From: Siphonodentalium dalli
Lineage: Eukaryota; Mollusca; Scaphopoda; Gadilida; Siphonodentaliidae
Assembly: GCA_032622095.1 (NCBI GenBank)
Contig: CP136063.1
Span: forward strand, 268,267,426 to 268,331,425
Length of the DNA stretch: 64,000 bases
Reading direction: 5' to 3'
The notes under the pieces are model-generated. The model did no database searches and was not told the origin of the DNA. It saw only the letters and a list, made by a program, of their open reading frames with translations. Numbering within the stretch: position 1 is the stretch's first letter; the number at the start of each line of letters is the position of its first letter. Shown here piece after piece: positions 56,241-64,000 of this stretch. The translations under genes were made by a program, and so were the position numbers.

Positions 56241-57024
56241 CACGACTGATGACAAATGAACAAAGGATGAAAACAAACGACCAACAATAAACATGAGGAC
56301 AAACTACCAAGGACGAAAAACGACAGACGACAACCAAACACGAATGACGACAAACACACTGACTGTGACCCTGACGACCAACGAATGACGACGACAAATG
56401 GTCAAATAATGAAAAATGATTAAATGAAATAATAATCAAAATTTTTAAAGCAAACATACTTACCTTTATATGGCTTTTTAAAAAATCTTGGATTTGGAGA
56501 AAAATGCCTCCAGGAGCACGCATTGTGCTGTTATGTTCACAACACCACCATAATCCTCATCAGATATAAATTCCTTGAACTTAAGTTGAAGTTGAAGATG
56601 GTAACTAGGAAACATACTACATCAAGTAAATGCCGTAAGCCGGATGACACAGACAGGGCGGTCGCTACACGGGGGATAATTAATTATTATGCTAATGATA
56701 TACCAATGATTTTTATCAGATGAAAAGACTGTAATTAATCCTCGGAAAGAACTGAGTAGGGTAAACTTGAAAGTCAGTTACATTCTAGAATCTGGGAATG
56801 AATTTGATCAGTTGTTGTTGTTGTCTGCATATTCCTCAGTTATATCGGAGTACCCTGTAGTTTTTGCTGGATTCTGCGCAGTAACCGCCCGGAAGTCACG
56901 TGTGAAATTTACAAAAAAGCATACACGGTATTTTCGCTCTTGGTATAGAAATATAGAAAAATGATAGGACGTTATAATTCACCTGAATTTAGGTAAAAAG
57001 CACCTTTGGTGGTTGCTATAATTG

Positions 57025-57865
57025 GGTGACGAAAACAAAATCGAATGGAACTCTTTTCAGTTGTAATCGTAAGACAGTAATGTAAGGTGTATATACAATG
57101 AGTTGAGAAAACCGTTATTAGGGAGACATATATAACCAGCATATACGTGTCTCCTTAATGACGGGTTATTATCTATCAGTTAACTTGGCGAAGTTACCCA
57201 ATAGGTGGCTTCTATGGACACGCATTTATACCTATACAGTCAAAAACTCTGTGGCATACAAAATCATCTAGAACTCTTTTGAGCTGTAATCATAAGGAAA
57301 AATAATATAACGTGTATATACAAGACGTTGTATGCACATACGTACATGCTGGTTATTATGTCTATGGTAAAATGTCGAAATGTTATACATTTGTCACACT
57401 TCGGCATCCATCTTGGCCGCCATATTTGGATTTGGGTTGATATTTTTGCTAGTGGGTAAGAGTTTTATATTGAATGGGTGCAAGGGTCGACCAATATCTC
57501 CTGGACTAAAATAAGATCAAAATTTTATTGTTCTGACATATTGACACTTACGCCACAATGCTGGTGTTTTACTTACCAACGTGGAGTACATTTTGACTTG
57601 CAATCAGTCTATAAATGTGTGGCATAAACAAAATCAAATATAATTCTTTTAAGTTGTAGTCATAAGAGACAATAACCTAACGTGTATATACAATACGCTG
57701 AAAAGCGTTATTAGGGAGACATATACATATACTCAGAATATATGTGTCTCCCTAATCAACGTTTATTAACGATCAGTTAACTTGACGAAGTTAATATTCC
57801 AACAGTGCTCGCTATGTGACATCTGTGGACACGCTTATATCCACCGACGCGTGTGTGGTGGGGTG
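57025..57865 (+). repeat. Three diverged tandem units of about 300 bp with internal hairpin
   Basis: 'ttttNagNtgtaNtcNtaag', 'cgtgtatatacaa' and 'ttattagggagacatata' recur at 57055-57150, 57278-57340 (partial) and 57645-57760. The first and third units fold: 'ttattagggagacatata' with 'tatNNgtgtctccNtaat'. The shared block continues with 'gatcagttaacttgNcgaagtta' and 'tggacacgc'. No ORF. It starts where copy II of the composite repeat ends. Confidence 0.65.
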
Positions 57866-57869
57866 CGTT

Positions 57870-58465
57870 GGTGCGGTTCGACCGATGACACATCATGGTC
57901 GATTGCTCCTCCAACAAACGCTTAAATTGCGGCTAGATTGGTTGGAGTTCAACGTCTGATCACTATAGCAAGTCAACATGATTAAGAGAGGGGTAATTTG
58001 TGAGAACTGATATTCGTTGTGATGAATCCGGGAAGACAAGATGTGCCGGCTAGCATAACGAGGGCCTGGAACCTACGTCATAAAATAAAGTTTTTTGGTG
58101 AAAATTGGCGGATGTTCGAAACGACTCGAAGTGAGTATTTCTCGTTTTTGTGCATAATCCAATAACAAATCATTGCTTATGAGCCGTAAAACATTGTTTG
58201 CTAGCTCACAGTCAACTCCACCGAGATATATATGTAACTATGGTCAAGATTATCGCGTTCAGGTGGTTACCGTCACCAATTTTCGAGGCATGTTTCAAAG
58301 TTTTGAAATGGTAACGCCCACATGGGCTTTTAAAACAGGAATTTTAACGAAACTGGTAACGCTTGTGATTCCAGAATCGGCAATTTCGCTGAATACTTGC
58401 TTTCACTTGCCGAATATCGCATTTAGTTTTAAGACTTGTATGCCTTCACAGTTATGGAACATGTG
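57870..58465. other. Unassigned sequence
   Basis: No supported gene. A 125-codon plus-strand frame (58173-58550) has no domain, and its 3' end overlaps a dispersed repeat and approaches LTR B, so it is probably a chance frame. Confidence 0.4.
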
Positions 58466-58469
58466 GAAG

Positions 58470-58568
58470 CATTCACATGTGTATATTTACATCCTAAGTG
58501 TGATCATCACTAAATCCAGCATTCTGATTGGTCAGCGCTCACGTGGCTAGTTGCAATTATTTACCGGT
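58470..58568. repeat. Dispersed repeat, inverted copy of 14376-14470
   Basis: 'cactaaatccagca', 'ctgattggtc' and 'cacgtggctagttgca' are the complement of 14376-14470. It directly flanks the LTR at 58573 and marks the likely insertion point of that LTR. Confidence 0.6.
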
Positions 58569-58572
58569 GAAT

Positions 58573-59070
58573 TGTGAGGTAATGAACAGAACACATAGGT
58601 ATCGGTACAAGTTGTTAATACGTTACAAGTCTTTAATATGTCGTGAATACAAGTAGTGTATATAAATGTAACAATCAAGTCGCCGCGAAGTAAAGCCCCC
58701 GTATGGGTATGCCTGGCGAGGTGATGCCTGGAGAGGTGTACGAACCTCAAGATGAGATGAGTCTAGTGAAAGCATAATGTGATGGGATGTAGCTGCGTCT
58801 TATATACTCTTTGGGATGAATATTAGATGAGGTATTTGGCAATACACATCGGGATTGGTTCTGCCGTTATGGTCATTTCCCATGACCATATTTGGGAGCC
58901 ATGTTCATTGCGTGTATGTCTTCGCTGGGAGTGAGATGTGTGAGGTTTCATTAAGGAACCGAATACGAATATTTGAGTTTGGGGTTCTATATATTGGGAC
59001 AGTCATATGGTCTGAATCAATTTGTGGGATTATAATGGGGTATGGGAAATTGTATATGGAGTTATGTCAC
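58573..59070 (-). mobile_element. Gypsy 3' LTR (LTR B)
   Basis: About 498 bp matching LTR A end to end, from 'tgtgaggtaatgaaca' to 'gagttatgtca', with scattered substitutions and small indels; it shares 'tcgccgcgaagtaaa', 'catcgggattggttc' and 'ggggttctatatattggga'. On the minus strand it lies downstream of the envelope-like frame, so it is a 3' LTR. The poly-A signal is ATTAAA (58637-58632) rather than AATAAA. Just upstream on that strand is 'cgggtgggcgacat', a weak polypurine-tract candidate. Confidence 0.85.
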
Positions 59071-59898
59071 ATATGTCGCCCACCCGTGTAAGATTTTTAG
59101 CGCAGTATTTGTGATCGTGTAATGTGGATAAGGCTGAATGAAGTGTGATGACGATGGTGAGAATATAGTAAGTTGATCGATACATTGTAAAATTGAGTAG
59201 GATGAAGGTATGACGAATACATGTGGAACAAAGTTGTTTTAAAATGATAATACACAATATTAAGAGATTATGAAATAAATGGTGGGAAAAGCATATATGG
59301 TTTGGTATATAAAATGATCGTACATGCAGTCATAATGCGTGCTAGGTTGATATGTAGGGTAAGATGTGATGATAGATTACAGAGATACAAGTTTGAGAAG
59401 TAATGAATATAACAATACGGTAATAGTGCATGGTATGTTTTGGTAAAGGAAATTATGGTACATATACGTATATTATTGTTATGTTATATAAATGCATGTT
59501 GTATTATAAATTAAATCATGACGATATGTATACATTTGTGATTTTGGTTGTGAGAGACCAACTGTTTCACATCTGCCGTCAATTGCACAGAGAAATTTGT
59601 GAGTGTGATATCAGAGGTGATATATTGCTTGGAATGTGGCATAGCGTGTTGGCGCTGTTAATTTGGTCGGGGAGACATATATTAATGTGTTTGTTTGATA
59701 GGTGACGAGATCCTTAACGAATTCTATTGATGATAATTGATGGGCAGTTATGTTAACGTTTGAGGTTGGCACGTGTCATGATGGTGTTGGTGTATACAGC
59801 TGTTGGGATGTGTGTAGTAACGAGAATTGGAAATTTTCTATGGGTTTGTACCCCTTATATAAAAAAATTGTGTTCTTGATAATGTGTAGTTGTAGTGA
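59071..59898 (-). other. 3' untranslated part of the env-bearing gypsy fragment
   Basis: Lies between the env stop near 59899 and LTR B. TG-rich on the plus strand, without an ORF of interest on the minus strand. The 91-codon plus-strand frame (59430-59705) is antisense to the element and has no domain. Confidence 0.5.
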
Positions 59899-62065
59899 TC
59901 AATAGAGATTAAGGGGTGGGTTATGGACGGAAGCGTGCGTTTTGATTTTTTTCATAGGTTTTAATGTGGCTAATTCGTCATCCATGTCTCGTGGATGTTT
60001 TTTGGGAAATTGTAAATTTTCTTGTGTGCTTTCTGTCTGTGGTTGTTTAGTTGGGAATAAACGGATGTCTTTCGTAGCTTTATTATATAATGGTCGGGTG
60101 TGTCTGTCACGAAGTTGCATGTCAGTTTCATTTATCATTTGGTTAAGTTGACTGCATCGCTTGGCGATTTTAATTTGTCTCGTATTATGTTCGCGTTCTG
60201 TTTTATGTTGAGATATTTTCGTAATGCACTGAATTTACGACTTGAGATGGCGATTAGTAACATCAAGATGAATGTAATGATTGTAGGAACAATGATTTGG
60301 TAGTAATCATATTTTTTTTATAATAGGTTGAAGGGAACTGACTGTTTGGAAAAAATCATATAAAGACAGTTGTTTCATGGGGGGTAATTTGTTTGGAATT
60401 GACAATTGTGGTGGCAAGTTATGAATTTGCGAAAATAACGGCTTCCATTGTGGCAATTTATGTAGTTCAATGGTTGACTGTAATTGAGTTATTTGTGTTT
60501 TTGATGAATTCAAAGTTGTGAATGCATTTAGCTTAATGCTTGTCGATGTAGCTATGCACCTTGGTGGTAAAGTTATCGTTGCGACGGGGGGGGGGGAGTA
60601 AACTGTGATTCTATACGGTCTTTTTCTTAGAAGATTATGATGGCAATTTACTGTAAATGTGTGAGGTTTCGTCGTTGTTATAACCATATACATGGTGCGA
60701 GTTTAATAGCGGATGGTAAATTATATTGAGGATAGATGGCTATGGGCCAATTTATGGCGGTATTCTTTGTATCATTTGTGAATATGTTAAGTAGGCAATT
60801 ATGATTATGTGATGCGGAGATAAAAATATTTTGGATTCTGCAATATGGTTAATTGTTCAGAATACATGGGTGATTGTCGATAGCAGTGATGTACTGGGAT
60901 CGATCGGGAGATAATATGAGATAGTTATGAGTAATATCAACTCGGGCTACTGTATACTTATTGTTGTGTCTGAGTTTTGGATCTCGAGGGTTTAGTGGAT
61001 AGAAAAATGGTATTGCACGGAATATATCAAATTGCATTCTGATATCGCGTAAATAAATTGTAATGGTAACGATTAATCTGCTGTCTGTGAGTATGGTTTG
61101 TGTCTTCAAATGTTGGTAATATTTAGCAATTCCCGATTCCATGGGAAACGGTAATTTAAAATGGGCCGGGAGTTTCGTTATACTTTCCAGTGCTTTTTTT
61201 AATTGGATTGGATTTATGATTTCTGGAGTTAATCGGTGGGTGATTAGAGAAGCAATTTGAACTTTAAGGTGTCGCAAATACAATTGGCTTGTATAACGTT
61301 CTGTTGTATTTCATGTAAGATTACTAGAGACTTAGCATTGATGATTGTGAATATTTCAAGTGTATGTACATGTCTTTGAGTTTTTTTGTGTTTCCTTTCG
61401 AAGTACGGTTTGTATATCAGATATTGTTGATAATGAGTTGATTTATTGACGATTTTGATTTGAAATGACGCGTGTGATGTTCATGATAGAATAAGCTCTT
61501 TGAGTATTGTGATGGATTTGTTTCTGGTTTTTATAGAGGGATCGTATATTATCTTCTACACGTTCAATATCTGACATCGATGGTGTGCCTAACACGAACT
61601 TGGCTATGTCGCTTATAAATGGTAGGAGTGCACGTTTGAATCTTTTGGTGTTATGGAGTTGATAATAATTATGATATTCATGTTTGATTTGTATAGTTTC
61701 CGTGAGAGCTGCTGCTAATTCAGTTTGTAAATCGGTCAAAAATTTTGATGAGATTAAAGTTAATGTTATTTGGTTCGTTCTTGAACGGAGGCTTATTATG
61801 GTGGTATGTGCTTTGGTGAAATTTGGCACAAATACTATTGAGTTTAATTTTGGGCCACGTGTATGTCATTAGCGAGTCTCGCTATGTAGGTATAATATGG
61901 TGTGATATCGATTAGAAAGCTAAGATCCCAATTTTCGTTTGAGACAGCGATTTGTCGGTGATGCAAAAATAACATGTTCTGGCGAGTTAACATAGCGTCA
62001 TTAGTTTGAAAACCAATGAGGAGAATGAAGAGGGTTGCTTTAACGAAGTTTTCGATAGGCTTCAT
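59899..62065 (-). pseudogene. env: Envelope-like fusion protein of gypsy family (frameshifted)
   Basis: From an ATG at 62065 (another in frame at 62152) comes a signal peptide with core ATLFILLIGF, then an N-terminal domain containing LIDITPYY. After a frame change, 61829-61443 has a furin-type site RFKR followed by a fusion-peptide-like hydrophobic stretch (ALLPFISDIAKFVLGT), as in gypsy env and baculovirus F-type proteins. Further segments at 61283-60849 (LRDIRMQFDIF..IPFFYPL) and 60693-60307 (FTVNC, ITLPPRCIA) resemble the Cys-bearing ectodomain. A membrane anchor lies at about 60302-60235 (IIVPTIITFILMLLIAI), then a basic tail to 59899. At least four frame breaks make this copy inactive. 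Envelope would mediate membrane fusion. Assignment is by motif order, not database match. Confidence 0.75.
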
Positions 62066-62345
62066 GTTGCTTGCACACCTATAAGTTGAAATATAGGTGT
62101 GTATCAGCGAGTTAGCCTGTATATGATTATAAGGATAAATTCGTGTGGGCATGGTTGGTATGGGTGAATTGGTTTGATTAATACTGAGATTGTTCGGCCG
62201 GTGTAAGTTTTAATGTCTTTCTAAAATTACTATGTAAAATGGATACCCCTAGGGCCTAGGAATCGACGAAACATGACGTCACGCGATGCGAGTGTGTCTG
62301 TTAATTAGCACCGCCGGAGGCGTGGAGCCGAAGGTAATTCGTGGT
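62066..62345. other. Region between env and a small plus-strand ORF
   Basis: Contains 'catgacgtcacgcg' (CRE-like, 62273-62284) and 'ggtataaat' (62341-62349), a TATA-like site about 60 bp before the ATG at 62407. No gypsy integrase sequence is seen upstream of env, where it would be expected. Confidence 0.4.
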
Positions 62346-62406
62346 ATAAATGTGTTGTCGGTACAGATTGCATATATTACGGGCCTATTTTTCGAGATTT
62401 GTAGTT

Positions 62407-62631
62407 ATGAGTCAACATTTGAGTGAGTTAGAGTGTAAGTTGAGAGATGCAAAAGTATCTGGTTTATGGTATTTTGGGGGTGTTATTCATTCAAGCTATC
62501 TGTCATATGTAAATGACCAGATAGTTGATCAATTTGACCGAGCATATGAGCACACGCAAGCAGGGATATCGTCAAAGAGTGACCGTGTCCTGTGCACCCT
62601 GTGGTTGGAAGAAAATGCTATCTCATTTTAA
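62407..62631 (+). CDS. Hypothetical small ORF, 74 codons
   Basis: An ATG at 62407 (an in-frame ATG at 62350 is also possible) opens a mixed-composition protein, MSQHLSELECKLRDAK at its start, with no signal peptide or membrane segment. The stop is at 62629-62631; a further short ATG frame (MEERRRLIALWSEEQ) follows at about 62651. A TATA-like site and CRE-like site lie upstream. I do not recognise any family. It could be a single exon, a viral-type accessory frame on the opposite strand to env, or chance. Confidence 0.25.
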   Translation: MSQHLSELECKLRDAKVSGLWYFGGVIHSSYLSYVNDQIVDQFDRAYEHTQAGISSKSDRVLCTLWLEENAISF

Positions 62632-62639
62632 ACCTGAGA

Positions 62640-63280
62640 AAACAAATTATGGAAGAAAGGAGACGGTTGATAGCTTTGTGGTCTGAAGAACAGACTGACT
62701 GGTAACACGGAATAAGTTGGGTCGGGTAATGAGCGAGATTGGGAGTTTTGGCGGCAGGCATGAATGAGAATGAGCTGTTTGTGCCTATTTAATTTAACGT
62801 GGGCTACATCACGCTAATGAAGATTGGTTCCATTGAGAAATATTACATGGACTTATAAATGTATAAGACGAGTGGTACTGTTGTGTGTTATGAGATGAGT
62901 GGTAGTTTTAAGCGTCATTATTTTGATGTGTTATGAATTATTATGATTTTTGGTAGTGTTGACTATAATTACACGAGATATAACATTGTTATTTAATAAA
63001 CGTATTGGTCGTAGGGTGTACGTATACCAACAGTCATGCAAATATATATACCAAAAGGCATATGAATAAATGGTCATTCTATAGTGATATGTATAGGTTT
63101 TTATTGATATATTTTATATGGTTATTGGTGGAAACATTTGGTGATTGTAGGTATTAGGGCAATTGACGCGTAAAATACAGGTTCTATCTACAACGTGATG
63201 ATAATATTGTGTTGTTGTGTGCGGGATTAAGTGTATATTGTGAGCATATCGTCATGGAGCTTGTGTATGTGGGTATAGGT
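62640..63280. other. Unassigned TG-rich sequence
   Basis: AT-rich with a plus-strand excess of T and G. No ORF or repeat recognised. Confidence 0.4.
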
Positions 63281-63285
63281 GTGAT

Positions 63286-63316
63286 ATCAACCTTAACGTT
63301 TTGCGTTAAGGTTGAT
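63286..63316. repeat. Perfect 13-bp-arm hairpin
   Basis: 'atcaaccttaacg' and 'cgttaaggttgat' flank the loop 'ttttg'. No T-run follows and no gene ends nearby, so a terminator role is not inferred. Confidence 0.6.
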
Positions 63317-63359
63317 GTGTATTATATTTCGTGATACACAATGTAAAAGTGTTGGGACA

Positions 63360-63600
63360 TATGTTGTGATTTACACATACATGCTAGTCAGGTTAATTTT
63401 AATTTGCACATGTATATGTGGTTATTGCGCACTATTATGCGTCTTTGGTTATCTTGGGCGGGGGGGTCTGTATGCGGTATAATCGTGTTGGGGAATGTAT
63501 TGTGATTTACACATACCTGCTAGTTAGGTTAATTTTAGTCCTGTACATGTATATGTGGTTAGTGTGCACTGTCGTGTGTCCTTGGTTATCATGGTCTGAG
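63360..63600 (+). repeat. Two-copy direct repeat, unit about 136 bp
   Basis: 'ttgtgatttacacatacNtgctagtNaggttaattttaNt' at 63365 and 63500, then 'acatgtatatgtggttaNtg', 'gcact' and 'ccttggttatcNtgg' in both. The copies are similar but not identical. The Met-started frame at 63418-63615 is a repeat frame, not a gene. Confidence 0.75.
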
Positions 63601-64000
63601 GTGTATGATGGGTGAACAGCATATAATAGGTTATTGGTAATTGTGTAACACGTTTGTCGTGTGTTGTATGTCACATGTTAATTGGCCATTAACATGTACG
63701 TTATATTTGGAGATAGTGTGGAAGTGGGTTTCGCAAGTACTAAATCATTATATATAGTCCACCTATAGGTGTTCATATCCTAATAATCAGTTTATGTGGG
63801 TCGCTTGAGGTTGATATAATGATATACTTGTGATGTCGTAAACCTTGGTTAGTTGTTTCATCCAGATAGGGTTATTTGAGTTTGAGTGAATAATTATGGA
63901 TAATTTTGGATATGTTGTGAGACATATAAATTTGCTGGATAATGTTTGGTTTTGTTTATGTTATTAGTTTATGTTGCAAGATTCCTATTTATTGATATTA
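63601..64000. other. Unassigned AT-rich sequence
   Basis: No feature supported. A short inverted repeat 'acatgttaattggccattaacatgt' lies at about 63672-63696 (11-bp arms). Confidence 0.45.

Larger units (their letters stand above)
50470..57020 (+). repeat. Large composite repeat, copy II (with LINE insertion)
   Basis: Collinear with 4745-10790: about four to five units of the 153-bp array (50470-51145), then after the LINE 'ggtacgacctgtagcccgcgcc' and 'tgttgacggacacacacacgc' (54080-54130), 'gtaaacaaacagtacatgta' (54484), 'cgcattaccggtatagcc' (54610), 'tgacttcgtccgcgct' (54970), GC-rich units (55318-55678), GACGAAAAAC repeats (55680-56010, 56240-56395) and the right end 'ggtggttgcta' (57010-57020). 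Blocks unique to this copy are the LINE, about 54803-54955, and about 56040-56240. Confidence 0.75.

Noticed and set aside
63286-63316. Intrinsic terminator
   Set aside because: A perfect hairpin, but without a T tract or adjacent gene, and bacterial-type termination is not expected here.

Overview
This window looks like non-coding, repeat-dense nuclear DNA from an animal, most likely a marine invertebrate. The support is a Ty3/gypsy element with an envelope-like gene, a Tx1/L1-like LINE, a tRNA-derived SINE, many MITEs and fold-back elements, AT-rich sequence and very many copies of the palindromes TACATGTA and TACCGGTA. A mollusc- or brachiopod-like spiralian is my guess from repeat style only. 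I found no host protein-coding gene I would defend, no rRNA or tRNA gene and no bacterial operon structure.

Layout. 1-4.6 kb: tandem duplications, Tc1/mariner-like MITE pieces and a fold-back element. 4.7-10.8 kb: copy I of a large composite repeat, starting with a ~153-bp tandem array; a diverged copy II lies at 50.5-57.0 kb and a short third copy of its right end at 13.6-14.0 kb. 11.1-13.0 kb: an inverted-repeat element carrying two MITEs in opposite orientation, then a GC-rich inverted-repeat element. 16-20.5 kb: palindromic TA-flanked MITEs and TTAA-flanked elements, one nested in the other. 21.2-25.3 kb: a two-copy ~1.06-kb tandem repeat in which the second copy preserves the empty sites of two TTAA insertions in the first. 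26.8-31.3 kb: a satellite of about 33 units of ~136 bp.

31.3-43.1 kb, minus strand: a Ty3/gypsy element with 5' LTR, possible primer site, leader, gag, protease, reverse transcriptase, RNase H and integrase, interrupted by a tRNA SINE, a 1.26-kb fold-back transposon with a perfect 8-bp target duplication, and a 2.45-kb internally repeated element with a 13-bp duplication. It lacks a 3' LTR. 43-50 kb: a TTAA MITE, hairpins and a 1.2-kb fold-back element with near-terminal CAGGGGC. 51.1-54.1 kb: a LINE fragment truncated at both ends inside copy II. 58.6-62.2 kb, minus strand: an envelope-like reading frame (signal peptide, RFKR cleavage site, fusion-peptide-like stretch, membrane anchor) followed by an LTR of the same family as the gypsy LTR. 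62.2-64 kb: TG-rich sequence with one small ORF and a direct repeat.

The pieces do not form a pathway. The two LTR fragments belong to one env-bearing family, of which the window holds the 5' part of one member and the 3' part of another. Several frameshifts lie at long homopolymers, so some of the apparent decay could be sequence error. The most unusual observation is that TACCGGTA, strongly over-represented here, occupies the place of a MITE with TACCG...CGGTA ends in a related copy, as expected for an excision footprint.
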